NCBI RefSeq assembly: GCF_037104765.1
Contig: NZ_JBAWSY010000019.1
Coordinates: 1-64,000, forward strand
DNA: 64,000 bases
From: Psychrobacillus mangrovi
Lineage (GTDB): Bacteria; Bacillota; Bacilli; Bacillales_A; Planococcaceae
Reading direction: 5' to 3'
The translations under genes and the position numbers were made by a program. Positions 27,461-36,466 of this stretch are shown here, piece by piece (within the stretch, counting starts at the first letter, position 1; the number at the start of each line of letters is the position of its first letter). The notes under the pieces were generated by a model, which did no database searches, was not told the DNA's origin, and worked only from the letters and a program-made list of their open reading frames with translations.

Positions 27461-28345
27461 TTAATTAGCTCGTTTCGTTATATAATCTGCAAATTCAACT
27501 AATAGTCCTTGATGTAAATTAACTGTCTGTAGAGCTTGAATCGCCATATTGTATTGGTTTTGTAACTCTTCTTTCGCCCCATCTAAAGTTAAGATTGACG
27601 GGTATGTATTTTTCTCGCTTAAAATATCTTTTCCAGCTGTTTTACCTAATTGTTCAGAAGTTCCTTCTATATCCAAAATATCATCTTGAATTTGAAAAGC
27701 TAATCCTATATGGAATGCATATTTTTTTAATGCTTCCATCAGTTCATCATTTGCATTTGCTATGATACCACCAGCTAAAATACTTATAGTTAGAAGAGCC
27801 CCAGTTTTATTTACATGAACCTTTTCTAACTCCGCTAGTGTTAAAGAATTCCCTTCTCCTAGCATATCAAGAACCTGGCCTCCAACCATTCCTTCTGCAC
27901 CAGCTGAATAGCTTAACCTATCAATCAATTTTACCTTTTGTTCTGCAGTAAGATTTGGGAGACGTGCAATTATTCCAAAAGCAAACGTCACAAGTGCGTC
28001 ACCTGCTAATATCGCAAGTGCTTCCCCAAACACAACATGATTTGTTGGCTTACCTCGTCGAAGATCATCATTGTCCATTGCTGGAAGATCATCGTGGATC
28101 AATGAATAAGTATGAATCATTTCAATCGCACTAGCAACTACAAAGGCATCGTCATTATTTGTCTGAAGTTCTTTTAAAACTGCTAATGTGAATAACGGTC
28201 TTATTCTTTTACCCCCGGCCTGTAGAGAATAATCCATTGCATCTTTCAGTTCTTGGGGTGCTTTAAGCTCTTTTATCAATAGATTCATCTTTTGCTCTAT
28301 AATTGGAAGATTAGAATGGATAAAAGATTGTAATAAATTATTCAT
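27461..28345 (-). CDS. ispA: Farnesyl (polyprenyl) diphosphate synthase
   Basis: This 294-residue trans-prenyltransferase makes farnesyl diphosphate from IPP and DMAPP. The first Asp-rich motif is in SLIHDDLPAMDNDDLRRGKPTNH and the second in FQIQDDILDIEG; GGKRIRP and KNTYPSIL blocks are also present. Its start overlaps the xseB stop by eight bases, and dxs follows. The short-chain type is supported by the residues before the first DDxxD, though chain length cannot be proved by eye. Confidence 0.96.
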   Translation of the reverse strand: MNNLLQSFIHSNLPIIEQKMNLLIKELKAPQELKDAMDYSLQAGGKRIRPLFTLAVLKELQTNNDDAFVVASAIEMIHTYSLIHDDLPAMDNDDLRRGKPTNHVVFGEALAILAGDALVTFAFGIIARLPNLTAEQKVKLIDRLSYSAGAEGMVGGQVLDMLGEGNSLTLAELEKVHVNKTGALLTISILAGGIIANANDELMEALKKYAFHIGLAFQIQDDILDIEGTSEQLGKTAGKDILSEKNTYPSILTLDGAKEELQNQYNMAIQALQTVNLHQGLLVEFADYITKRAN

Positions 28346-28559
28346 TAATATTACCTTCTTTTTCGGTGTTATCTCCTATATAAGAGACAAGCTGTTTTTC
28401 AGCGCTTTGTAATTTTTCACTACAAAGTTTTGATAACTCCATCCCTTTTTGATAGAGTTCGATTGCATTTTCAAGTGGTACATCGCCCTGTTCCAATTGA
28501 CGAACGATATTTTCTAGTTGTAACATCGCTTCATCAAAAGGGATTTCTTTTTTAGGCAT
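28338..28559 (-). CDS. xseB: Exodeoxyribonuclease VII small subunit
   Basis: This 73-residue helical protein has the family pattern PFDEAMLQLENIVRQLEQGDVPLENAI followed by LYQKGMELSKLC. Several copies bind one XseA. It lies five bases after xseA and overlaps ispA. Confidence 0.96.
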   Translation of the reverse strand: MPKKEIPFDEAMLQLENIVRQLEQGDVPLENAIELYQKGMELSKLCSEKLQSAEKQLVSYIGDNTEKEGNINE

Positions 28560-28564
28560 AAAAA

Positions 28565-29923
28565 TTATTCCCCTTTCCCTATTTTCTCTGCTTCTTGTAC
28601 AATCGCTTCAATTTTGCCATCTGCGAGTGTAACAAAAATGGAGTCCCCTTTAGCTACTTCTTCTACTGATTTTACCACTTTCCCATCTTTATACGTAATA
28701 CTATAGCCTCGGTCTATAATTTTTAATGGATTTAAAGCTTCTAGCGTACGAATCGATCCATGAAAGTGCTGTCTATATTTCTCAAAGGTAGAAACTGTTG
28801 CCTGGGTTAGTTGATTCGTTAAGATTTGAACAGACTTATATTGCAAATCTATCATTTTTTTAGGCGAAAGTTGGAGCATTCTTTTTTCTATTTGCATAAA
28901 GTTTCGTTCTTTTTCACGGTACAAACGATTCGTTTCTCTCTGTAATTGCTGCTCCACACGTACATATCTCTCAATAAAAGGACGATACAGTTTGTCAGGA
29001 GTTGCAAGTACAGGAGATTGTATTGCTCGGTTATATCTGTTTTTTTCATCCTGTAGCTTTTTAGAGACAAAATTTAATGATGCGGATTGGAAGGAAAAAA
29101 TATTTTTTAATAAATTTTCTTTGCTTGGAACAGCCATTTCAGCGGCAGCTGTTGGGGTGGGGGCTCGTAAATCGGATACAAAGTCTGCAATCGTCGTATC
29201 CGTTTCATGCCCGACAGCACTTATAATTGGAATATGACTATTTGAAATAGCCCTCGCTACTGTTTCCTCATTAAATGCCCAGAGATCTTCGATAGAGCCT
29301 CCACCTCGACCTACAATTAAGACATTAATGTTTTGCATTTTATTTGCTTGCTCAATTGACTTTACAATGGATGGGGCTGCTTGAGGTCCTTGGACTATAG
29401 TTGGAAAAACAACTACTTCACTTATTGGATATCTACGTTCTAAAGTTGTCAAAATATCCCGGATAGCTGCTCCTGTTTTAGAAGTAACTACACCTATCTT
29501 TTTAGGAAAAATGGGAATCTGTTTTTTACGACTAGGATGAAATAAACCTTCCTGCTCCAGTTTCTTTTTTAATTGTTCAAATGCTAAAAAAAGCTCCCCA
29601 ATACCATCCGGTTGAATAGTGGAAGCATATAATTGGTACTGCCCTGCAGCTTCAAAAACGTTAATATCACCACGAACGAGTACATTCATCCCGCTTTCAG
29701 GGTTAAACTTTAACGATCTCGCATTCATTGCAAACATAACGGAAGTTAAACGGGCAGTATCGTCTTTTAAAGTGAAGTAGATATGACCACTGCTATGCAC
29801 CTTCACATTTGATAATTCGCCCTTTACGTAAACATCTCGTAAATGTGTATCCGCATCAAATTTTCGTTTTATGTATTTAGTTAGAGCTTTTACTGTTAAG
29901 TATGTATGTGTTTGTGTAGTCAC
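28565..29923 (-). CDS. xseA: Exodeoxyribonuclease VII large subunit
   Basis: This 452-residue catalytic subunit has an N-terminal OB domain (SGHIYFTLKDDTARLTSVMF, residues 45-65). The catalytic core contains GVVTSKTGAAIRDIL, GRGGGSIEDLWAFNEE and SAVGHETDTTIADFVSD-RAPTPTAAAE, then a long coiled coil and a C-terminal domain with DRGYSIT. It degrades single-stranded DNA. The 160 bases upstream are GC-richer (GGAGGCGTGGCAGCC on the minus strand) with no gene. Confidence 0.97.
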   Translation of the reverse strand: MTTQTHTYLTVKALTKYIKRKFDADTHLRDVYVKGELSNVKVHSSGHIYFTLKDDTARLTSVMFAMNARSLKFNPESGMNVLVRGDINVFEAAGQYQLYASTIQPDGIGELFLAFEQLKKKLEQEGLFHPSRKKQIPIFPKKIGVVTSKTGAAIRDILTTLERRYPISEVVVFPTIVQGPQAAPSIVKSIEQANKMQNINVLIVGRGGGSIEDLWAFNEETVARAISNSHIPIISAVGHETDTTIADFVSDLRAPTPTAAAEMAVPSKENLLKNIFSFQSASLNFVSKKLQDEKNRYNRAIQSPVLATPDKLYRPFIERYVRVEQQLQRETNRLYREKERNFMQIEKRMLQLSPKKMIDLQYKSVQILTNQLTQATVSTFEKYRQHFHGSIRTLEALNPLKIIDRGYSITYKDGKVVKSVEEVAKGDSIFVTLADGKIEAIVQEAEKIGKGE

Positions 29924-30084
29924 AAGAACAACTCCATTAGATTCACAATGTAAAAGCTGCCTTTCTCAACAGATTAGAAGGTAGACATTCTCTACTTTGC
30001 ATCTGTCTAGGCTGCCACGCCTCCGTCTATCCTAATGGGGAGACATAGGGGCTTTCGCTTTTTAGAAAAACAGCTTATTGCTTA

Positions 30085-30942
30085 TTAATTTTTAGATGTA
30101 TTTTCCGCTGCTAGGCATGTGTTTTCCATTAACATAGCAATCGTCATTGGACCTACTCCACCTGGTACTGGTGTAATTTTAGATGCAACTTCTTTTACAG
30201 AATCGAAATCTACATCTCCACATAATTTGTTATTTTCATCACGATTGATGCCAACATCAATTACAACAGCACCTTCTTTTACATAACTAGCGTCGATCAT
30301 TTTAGTACGACCGGTAGCAACTACTAAAATATCAGCTTGTTTTGTAAATGCATGCAAATCTGTTGTTTTGGAATGACAGTAAGTAACTGTAGCATCTTTT
30401 TGAAGTAAAAGTTGTCCCATTGGCTTACCTACAATATTACTTCTTCCAATAATAACAGCATGTTTTCCTGCAACATCAATATTACTGTATTCTAATAATT
30501 TTAGTATTCCAAATGGGGTACATGGAAGGAAGGTTTGTTGTCCGATCATCATTTTACCAACACTTTCGGGGTGAAAACCATCAACATCTTTAAATGGTGA
30601 AATTTTTGCGATTACTCGATCTTCATCAATTTGTTTTGGTAAAGGCAATTGAACTAGTATACCATGGATTTTCTCGTCGTTGTTTAATAACTCTACTTGG
30701 TTTAATAACTCAGCTTCTGAAACACCCTCGTCCAATTGGATAAGGATAGAATACATCCCTAATCTCTCACAAGTTTTTGTCTTATTGTTTACGTAAGTTT
30801 GAGAAGCAGGATTATTTCCGACTAAAACAACTGCCAATCCTGGTGTGATGCCTTTTGCTTTTAAAGCTTCTACTCTTTTTTGGACTTCTTCTGTAACTTG
30901 TCCAGCAATTTGTTTACCATCAATTAAATTGTCTATCACCAT
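30085..30942 (-). CDS. folD: Methylenetetrahydrofolate dehydrogenase / cyclohydrolase
   Basis: This 285-residue bifunctional enzyme interconverts 5,10-methylene-, methenyl- and 10-formyl-THF. Seen are SQTYVNNKTKTCERLG (catalytic Lys), GILVQLPLPKQID, KDVDGFHPESVG, the Rossmann motif VIIGRSNIVGKPMGQLLLQ and the closing TPVPGGVGPMTIAMLMENT. It sits between nusB and xseA, the usual Bacillales order. Confidence 0.98.
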   Translation of the reverse strand: MVIDNLIDGKQIAGQVTEEVQKRVEALKAKGITPGLAVVLVGNNPASQTYVNNKTKTCERLGMYSILIQLDEGVSEAELLNQVELLNNDEKIHGILVQLPLPKQIDEDRVIAKISPFKDVDGFHPESVGKMMIGQQTFLPCTPFGILKLLEYSNIDVAGKHAVIIGRSNIVGKPMGQLLLQKDATVTYCHSKTTDLHAFTKQADILVVATGRTKMIDASYVKEGAVVIDVGINRDENNKLCGDVDFDSVKEVASKITPVPGGVGPMTIAMLMENTCLAAENTSKN

Positions 30943-30966
30943 TAACTCTCCTTCAAAACGAACAAT

Positions 30967-31344
30967 TTATTCATTTGTATATTTAGATAATACTCCATTT
31001 ACAAAACGGCTAGATTTCTCATCACCGAAAACCTTAGAAATTTCTAACGCTTCGTTAATTACAACTTTTGCAGGTGTTTCTTCCGTAAACATTAATTCAA
31101 ACACGGCAATACGCAACACTGTACGTTCAATTTTTGGTAGTCGGGAAAGCGACCATTTTTCTAGCTTTTCTGTTAATGAAGCGTCAATCTGTTCTTTATG
31201 CTCAATCACTCCACTAACTAAATTCGTTAGAAAAGAGTCTTGTTCATCTGTGACATGACCAATTGCTTCCTCTATAGAAATTTCATGATTATCTAACTGA
31301 AATAGCGCTTGTAACGCTAACTCTCTTGCTTTTCTTCGCTTCAT
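30967..31344 (-). CDS. nusB: Transcription antitermination factor NusB
   Basis: This 125-residue all-helical RNA-binding protein of the rRNA antitermination complex starts MKRRKARELALQALFQLD and contains WSLSRLPKIERTVLRIAVFEL and PAKVVINEALEISKVFGDEKS, typical of the family. It lies downstream of asp23 and accC, upstream of folD. Confidence 0.97.
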   Translation of the reverse strand: MKRRKARELALQALFQLDNHEISIEEAIGHVTDEQDSFLTNLVSGVIEHKEQIDASLTEKLEKWSLSRLPKIERTVLRIAVFELMFTEETPAKVVINEALEISKVFGDEKSSRFVNGVLSKYTNE

Positions 31345-31462
31345 TATTTAGTTCTCCTTTAAATGTAACTATCTAAACAATCATAGCATATTTCTCTTTA
31401 GATTGCGTACTAGAAAGCAGAAAATATAAAGAAAATGCATAGAGAATAGATACTGAAAAGAA

Positions 31463-31487
31463 AAAGAGCCATCCAAGGATGACTCTT
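31463..31487 (-). terminator. Terminator after asp23
   Basis: AAAGAG(T)CATCC pairs with GGATG(G)CTCTTT, followed by a T-rich stretch on the minus strand, directly after the asp23 stop. It separates accBC-asp23 from nusB. Confidence 0.82.
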
Positions 31488-31492
31488 TCTTT

Positions 31493-31885
31493 TTATTCAG
31501 TTGAATCGAATTGTACGCCTGTAATATGAACATTTACTTCTTTTGGAACTAAACTAGTCATATTTTCAATTGCTTGGCGAATTTGAGACTGTACTTCTCT
31601 GGCAACAACAGGAACAGAAGCACCGTATTTTACAAGGCAATATACATCTATAAATAAGCCCTCTGCAGTTATTTCGGTTTTAATTCCTTTACCATGCACT
31701 TTCTTACCCAAACGCTCAACAACTCCTGAAGCAAGGTTGCCGCGAGTTCCCGCGATTCCTTCTACCTCATTTGTTGCAATACCTGCAATTACAGTTATAA
31801 CTTCAGGAGCAATCTCAATTGTCCCTAAATCTTCTTTTCCTTCAGGAGTCATTTGAACAAATTTTTGTTCATTTATTTCTGACAT
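31493..31885 (-). CDS. yqhY: Asp23/Gls24 family envelope protein (YqhY)
   Basis: This 130-residue Asp23-domain protein has IAPEVITVIAGIATNEVEGIAGT, VKYGASVPVVAREVQSQIRQAIE and VNVHITGVQF. YqhY is a small cytosolic family member encoded next to accBC in Bacillales and linked genetically to acetyl-CoA carboxylase activity. The ATG at 31885 behind AAAGGAGTG is preferred to the GTG nine bases upstream. Confidence 0.93.
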   Translation of the reverse strand: MSEINEQKFVQMTPEGKEDLGTIEIAPEVITVIAGIATNEVEGIAGTRGNLASGVVERLGKKVHGKGIKTEITAEGLFIDVYCLVKYGASVPVVAREVQSQIRQAIENMTSLVPKEVNVHITGVQFDSTE

Positions 31886-31898
31886 TTTTTTCACTCCT

Positions 31899-33248
31899 TT
31901 ATGAATTGATTACATCGTACTTCTCTAGAAATTTTGTATCGAAATCTCCAGAAACAAACACTTCATTATTCATCAATTTTTCGTGGAACATAATAGTTGT
32001 CTCCACTCCATCGATGACAAATTCTCCTAATGCACGTTTCATTTTAGCAATTGCTTCTTCACGTGTATCTCCAAACGTAATCAATTTAGCTACCATCGAA
32101 TCATAAAATGGTGGAATACTATAACCTGGGTACATTGCAGAATCGACACGAACACCATTACCACCCGGTGCAAGATACATATCAATTTTCCCTGGTGATG
32201 GCATGAAGTTTTTAGCGGGATTTTCTGCATTGATCCGGCATTCAATTGCCCACCCTTTTATTTGAATATCTTTTTGTTCAAATGCTAATTTTTCTCCAGA
32301 TGCAATTTTTAATTGCTGTTGTATCAAATCAATACCCGTAACCATTTCAGTAACTGGATGTTCTACTTGAATACGTGTATTCATTTCCATAAAGTAAAAT
32401 TTTTGATTGATATGATCAAATATAAATTCTACTGTTCCAGCACTCTTGTAGTTAACAGCAAGAGCTGCTTTTACAGCAGCCTCTCCCATTGCAGAACGAA
32501 TTTCTTCTGTTAATGCAGGAGAAGGTGCTTCTTCTACAAGTTTTTGCATTCTACGTTGAATAGAACAATCACGCTCACCTAAGTGTAAAGCATTTCCATG
32601 TCCATCTGCTAATACTTGAATTTCTACATGTCTAAATTCTTCTATAAATTTCTCCAAGTAAACTCCAGGGTTACCAAATGCTGCTGCAGCTTCTTTTTGT
32701 GTAATTTTAATTCCTTTTACTAGTTCTTCCTCATCTCTAGCTACACGAATCCCTTTACCGCCGCCACCAGCAGTTGCTTTAATGATAACTGGAAAACCAA
32801 TCTCACGAGCAATTTTTAATCCCTGTTCTTCATCTTCGACAATTCCTACAGAACCAGGTACTACTGGAACTCCAGCTTTTCTCATCGTTTCTCTTGCAAC
32901 GTCCTTTGTACCCATACTTGAAATTGCAGATGAGGATGGGCCGATAAAAGTGATTGCACACTCTTCACATAACTCAGCGAAGCTTGCATTTTCTGCTAAA
33001 AATCCGTAACCCGGATGAATTCCATCACATCCAGTAAGTTTAGCAACACTAATAATATTAGAAAAATTTAAATAAGAATCCTTCGATAATCTTGGACCGA
33101 TACAATATGCCTCGTCCGCTATTTGAACATGTAACGCCTCACGGTCTGCTTCTGAATATACCGCAACTGTCTCAATATCCATTTCTTTGCAAGCTCGAAT
33201 GATTCGAACCGCTATTTCTCCACGATTGGCTATTAATACTTTTTTCAT
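31899..33248 (-). CDS. accC: Biotin carboxylase of acetyl-CoA carboxylase
   Basis: This 449-residue ATP-grasp enzyme carboxylates the biotin of AccB, the first step of fatty acid synthesis. Seen are KVLIANRGEIAVRIIRACKEM, the HPGYGFLAENASFAELC block, the Gly-rich ATP loop KATAGGGGKGIRVARD, HVEIQVLADGHGN, GERDCSIQRR and EMNTRIQVEHPVTEMVTGID. The ATG at 33248 is spaced better from AAGGGGC than the TTG before it. It is 81 bases after accB. Confidence 0.98.
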   Translation of the reverse strand: MKKVLIANRGEIAVRIIRACKEMDIETVAVYSEADREALHVQIADEAYCIGPRLSKDSYLNFSNIISVAKLTGCDGIHPGYGFLAENASFAELCEECAITFIGPSSSAISSMGTKDVARETMRKAGVPVVPGSVGIVEDEEQGLKIAREIGFPVIIKATAGGGGKGIRVARDEEELVKGIKITQKEAAAAFGNPGVYLEKFIEEFRHVEIQVLADGHGNALHLGERDCSIQRRMQKLVEEAPSPALTEEIRSAMGEAAVKAALAVNYKSAGTVEFIFDHINQKFYFMEMNTRIQVEHPVTEMVTGIDLIQQQLKIASGEKLAFEQKDIQIKGWAIECRINAENPAKNFMPSPGKIDMYLAPGGNGVRVDSAMYPGYSIPPFYDSMVAKLITFGDTREEAIAKMKRALGEFVIDGVETTIMFHEKLMNNEVFVSGDFDTKFLEKYDVINS

Positions 33249-33329
33249 CAATCTTGCCCCTTCCTCCGTAATTAAAAAGCAAATTTTTCATTAAATTGAA
33301 TCTTACTTGTTTAAGGTAATGTCTGCTTT

Positions 33330-33827
33330 TTATACTTCTTTTACAAGGAACAAAGGCTGACCGTATTCTACTAATTGTCCATCTTTTACAAGAATCTCTA
33401 CAACTTCACCATTTACTTCCGCTTCAATTTCATTAAATAACTTCATTGCTTCTACAATGCACACAATTGAATCAGAAGAAACTTTCGTTCCAACTTGAAC
33501 ATATGCATCTGCTTCAGGAGATGATGATTGATAGAATGTACCAACCATTGGAGATGTGATTTTATGTAAGGAAGTTTCAGCAGCAACTTCTTCCACTTTT
33601 TTCTCCACGTTTTCTTTTGGAGCTTCACTTACTTGCGCTTGCTTTTCTTCCACCACAATAGGTTGTTCTGCAACTACTGAACTTTCTAATGCGAATCCAG
33701 TCGAAGATACAGAGCCTTTATCATTCTTTTTTAGTTTGATTTTAGTGCCTTCTGATTCATATAAAAATTCATCTAGAGTGGATTGATCAATTAATTTAAT
33801 AATTTCTCGAATTTCTTGGATTTTCAT
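33330..33827 (-). CDS. accB: Biotin carboxyl carrier protein
   Basis: This 165-residue carrier has an N-terminal helical region (residues 1-35), a Val/Glu/Lys-rich linker (60-90), and a biotinyl domain with the modified Lys in VEAMKLFNEIEAEVNGEV. It pairs with AccC. Upstream is the end of the spoIIIA operon and its terminator, so the acc genes have their own promoter in 33828-33930. Confidence 0.98.
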   Translation of the reverse strand: MKIQEIREIIKLIDQSTLDEFLYESEGTKIKLKKNDKGSVSSTGFALESSVVAEQPIVVEEKQAQVSEAPKENVEKKVEEVAAETSLHKITSPMVGTFYQSSSPEADAYVQVGTKVSSDSIVCIVEAMKLFNEIEAEVNGEVVEILVKDGQLVEYGQPLFLVKEV

Positions 33828-33930
33828 TTTACTTGTCTCCCTTTTGTATACATTATAATACTTACTCTTCTCATTTTAGACGTTTTTATGATAATTTTAA
33901 ATAGCTAGAGTATAAAACCTTTGGAAATAA

Positions 33931-33961
33931 TAAAAAAAAGCGCCTGAATGGCACTTTTTTC
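33931..33961 (-). terminator. Terminator of the spoIIIA operon
   Basis: AAGTGCC-ATTCA-GGCGCTT with eight Ts on the minus strand, 20 bases after the spoIIIAH stop. Confidence 0.88.
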
Positions 33962-33981
33962 ACAAATAAGTTTAGTATATG

Positions 33982-34515
33982 TTATTGACCATCAAACTTA
34001 ACTTCTACTTTATATGCTTGTGGCCACTCTCTTTTTACAGCATAAATAATTTCATCTGCCTTTTGTGAAGACTGCTCACTTGATACGACATCTATTAACA
34101 CAGATTCGTCTTCAATTCTTACAAGCGCATCATTGTAGCCTAATGATTTAATAATTAATTCCAACATTGCCTCTGTTGAATCTATTTTTACTAATTCTTC
34201 AATTTGATTATAAGCTTCGCCTTTTTCTTCTGCCGTAAAATCATTACTACCTACTTTAGTTGTTAGTTGCTCACGAAGTTGGCTTCTTTTCCCTTGAACT
34301 TCCATTCTCATTTCTTCAAAAGCATTACTACTTGAAGTAAAAGATTCTTCGTTTGTGGAAGAAGTTTCGACTAAGTCTACATCTTCTATTGTATCATTTG
34401 AGAATAATGCTATACCATCAAATGGTGATGGTCGATCTGTCACATAAAAAACAGTAATAACAGCTACTAAACTAATCAAAGTTAAAAACCAAATAGATCT
34501 CTTTTTTACATTCAT
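33982..34515 (-). CDS. spoIIIAH: Stage III sporulation protein AH
   Basis: This 177-residue mother-cell membrane protein forms the SpoIIIAH-SpoIIQ channel across the septum. It has one transmembrane helix (SIWFLTLISLVAVITVFYV, residues 6-24), a Ser/Thr/Glu-rich linker, then the YscJ/FliF-like ring domain with EKGEAYNQIEELVKI and SVLIDVVSSEQSSQKADEIIYAV. The frame opens at 34545, but the ATG at 34515 follows GGAGGAATAATAAC and gives the usual N-terminus. It is last in the operon. Confidence 0.93.
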   Translation of the reverse strand: MNVKKRSIWFLTLISLVAVITVFYVTDRPSPFDGIALFSNDTIEDVDLVETSSTNEESFTSSSNAFEEMRMEVQGKRSQLREQLTTKVGSNDFTAEEKGEAYNQIEELVKIDSTEAMLELIIKSLGYNDALVRIEDESVLIDVVSSEQSSQKADEIIYAVKREWPQAYKVEVKFDGQ

Positions 34516-34519
34516 GTTA

Positions 34520-34942
34520 TTATTCCTCCAGTTCCATTTCTTCAATCACAATTCTATGTGGGGATATTTGCAAAACAGATGAAAGTGTTACTACAAGTTT
34601 GTTTTGAATGTGCTTATCGCTCGCCCCTTCCGCCACAACTAATACTCCAATTAGCTCCTCCTTGTCCCTTTTGCTGTCACTTGTCCATTGGAAAAATGAT
34701 ACATCACTCTCCGTAGCTTTCTCAGATCCATTTGCATAATGATAATAAACAGCTACTCGACCAACGCCTCTAATTCTTTCAAGAACAGAAGCTAACGCAT
34801 CTGGTGTTTGAAGTGTTTCTTCACTCGTTTCTGTTTTACTAACATTATCCATATTGAGAAGACCTGAAAAAAGTAGACTTATGAAAAGAACTGCTCCTCC
34901 TATAACAACAAAACGAAAAGTGGGTATTTGTTTTAGTGTGAT
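34520..34942 (-). CDS. spoIIIAG: SpoIIIAG-like protein, short cytosolic end and unusual start
   Basis: The SpoIIIAG ring-building region is present: SVLERIRGVGRVAVYYHYANG, VLVVAEGASDKHIQNKLV and VTLSSVLQISPHRIVIEEM. The first ATG of this frame (34852) would leave out the transmembrane helix, but the frame stays open upstream and encodes it (PTFRFVVIGGAVLFISLLFSG). In this upstream part there is no ATG, GTG or TTG. An ATC at 34942 stands six bases after AAGGGTGA and would give a 140-residue protein. Alternatively, an ATG in another frame at 34964 plus a frameshift is required. B. subtilis SpoIIIAG is ~229 residues. Confidence 0.7.
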   Translation of the reverse strand: MTLKQIPTFRFVVIGGAVLFISLLFSGLLNMDNVSKTETSEETLQTPDALASVLERIRGVGRVAVYYHYANGSEKATESDVSFFQWTSDSKRDKEELIGVLVVAEGASDKHIQNKLVVTLSSVLQISPHRIVIEEMELEE

Positions 34943-34997
34943 AGTACTTCACCCTTCTTTTCATTATGGATATAATACTTTATGCATCAAAAACTAT

Positions 34998-35150
34998 TTA
35001 TATGAAGAGATTAGACAGAATCCAAAATATTATCGCAATTTTTACTAAAAAGCTCGATTTCTCTTTATCTACATGTTCTAATAGAATCGAAATTAGCTCT
35101 CCAATGACAACAATTATTAAAATTCCGTACAAGATTTTCTGAATTATGAT
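34998..35150 (-). CDS. spoIIIAF: Reduced SpoIIIAF-like membrane peptide
   Basis: This frame opens directly after the spoIIIAE stop and encodes about 50 residues with two hydrophobic helices: ILYGILIIVVIGELISILLE and SSFLVKIAIIFWILSNLFI, joined by HVDKEK. The pattern and place match the N-terminal membrane part of SpoIIIAF (~206 residues in B. subtilis). The soluble ring-building domain is gone. There is no ATG or GTG. Candidate starts are an ATC at 35150, six bases after AAAGGA in the AE tail, or a TTG at 35132 without a site. It may be a working mini-AF or a remnant. Confidence 0.5.
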   Translation of the reverse strand: MIIQKILYGILIIVVIGELISILLEHVDKEKSSFLVKIAIIFWILSNLFI

Positions 35151-35153
35151 AAG

Positions 35154-36065
35154 TTATCCTTTCACGCTTACTAATAGTTTTGCAAAGAGCATGGTTAATA
35201 TGATTGTGAAAAAGAACGCGAAAGCTATTAATACAGAAATTATAGACAGAACAAAAAGAGTCCTTCCAATATCATCCAGGAGCCCACTTATTCCCGAATC
35301 TAAAAATGGTTCCAAGATTGCAGCTAGTAGTCTATATAAAAATGCGATTAATATGGTTTGAATTGTAGGGATTGAAACTAAAACCAATACAGAGATAAGT
35401 AACGAATTACCAGTTATAACCGAAGCAGATGAAGAATACGTTTTCATCGTACTAATACTTTCTGTCAATAACGACCCTACAAATGGTATCGAGCTTTGTA
35501 TTAATCGTTTAACAGATTCATTGACTGCTCCTCCTACCGTCCATGTAATCACACCATTAACAGTTATAAAGAAACTGTATAAAACGAGAATTACGGACGT
35601 AATACCGATTAATGTCATCCTAATAAGATCTGACATTTTAGAAAAAGATGTAGCAGGGTGTATTCGACTAATTAAATCCAGAATAAATGCAGATATAATT
35701 GATGGAATTAATACTTTGTCTGCCATGAATGCAGTAAATGATGAAAAGAAGACTACAGCTGGATTCCATAATGTTACTAACAACGCGCCACCAGAAACAG
35801 CAATTCCTGCAGTTAGCACAGGATACATCCCTAAAAAAAGTGTAACTAACTGGTTAGTAAGGGTTTGAATCATTTCTAGCGTTCGATAAGCTGGCTCTAA
35901 ACATAAGTAACAAATAAGATATAGAAACAATAACTTTAACAATCTTTTGCTCTTTGGAATGAACCATTCTAAGCAAAGAAAAATAAAACCAAATAGCAGG
36001 ATATACGTAAACGTTTGAATAACTTCTTTTACTGGGAGTAGCAAATTCGTAAGTAGTTCATCCAT
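35154..36065 (-). CDS. spoIIIAE: SpoIIIAE, N-terminally short form
   Basis: This 303-residue polytopic protein aligns by eye to SpoIIIAE from its first transmembrane helices onward (YILLFGFIFLCLEWFI, then LTNQLVTLFLGMYPVLTAGIAVSGGALLVTLWNPAVVFF and AFLYRLLAAILEPFLDSGISGLLDDIGRTLFVLSIISVL). B. subtilis SpoIIIAE is ~399 residues; the signal peptide and the ~95-residue outer domain are missing here. It lies 14 bases after spoIIIAD with GAAGGA before the ATG. Confidence 0.85.
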   Translation of the reverse strand: MDELLTNLLLPVKEVIQTFTYILLFGFIFLCLEWFIPKSKRLLKLLFLYLICYLCLEPAYRTLEMIQTLTNQLVTLFLGMYPVLTAGIAVSGGALLVTLWNPAVVFFSSFTAFMADKVLIPSIISAFILDLISRIHPATSFSKMSDLIRMTLIGITSVILVLYSFFITVNGVITWTVGGAVNESVKRLIQSSIPFVGSLLTESISTMKTYSSSASVITGNSLLISVLVLVSIPTIQTILIAFLYRLLAAILEPFLDSGISGLLDDIGRTLFVLSIISVLIAFAFFFTIILTMLFAKLLVSVKG

Positions 36066-36079
36066 TTTGATTCATTCCT

Positions 36080-36463
36080 TCAAGAGAGTAGTCCCATTAT
36101 GGAAAAGAATTTAGAGTAGAATTGTTTCATATGGTCGAGCCAGGCCAGAAGCAATATAGCTTTAGTTGTAAAAGTTAGAATAGTCGCAAGGCTTGTATAC
36201 TCATAATCCGTCAAAAGTTCCTCAATTATTTGAGAAACGATTAGTAGGATGACAGAGAACATAAGTAGTTTAAATACTGGCAGGAGATTAGTTGGAACTA
36301 CGGAGATAAATTGAGTTGTATTAGGTATGATAAAGTTTATTAATAAGTAGGTTAAAAATAAAAATATGAAAATAGTATAAATGATAGAGTGAAGTCTTGG
36401 ATAAGTTTCATCAATGAATTGCAACAAAATGAATGCGATAATAATCGTTATGTATACTATCAT
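36080..36463 (-). CDS. spoIIIAD: Stage III sporulation protein AD
   Basis: This 127-residue protein has four hydrophobic segments (about 2-15, 27-47, 61-84 and 93-112). Its position between AC and AE and length close to B. subtilis AD (133) identify it; sequence similarity is weak but the ILLIVSQIIEELLTDYEYTSLATIL stretch fits. It begins three bases after the AC stop. Confidence 0.8.
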   Translation of the reverse strand: MIVYITIIIAFILLQFIDETYPRLHSIIYTIFIFLFLTYLLINFIIPNTTQFISVVPTNLLPVFKLLMFSVILLIVSQIIEELLTDYEYTSLATILTFTTKAILLLAWLDHMKQFYSKFFSIMGLLS

Positions 36464-36466
36464 TTG

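Noticed and set aside
29924..30084. Structured RNA between folD and xseA
   Set aside because: The gap is GC-richer than its surroundings, but no known RNA family or convincing stem-terminator was recognised.
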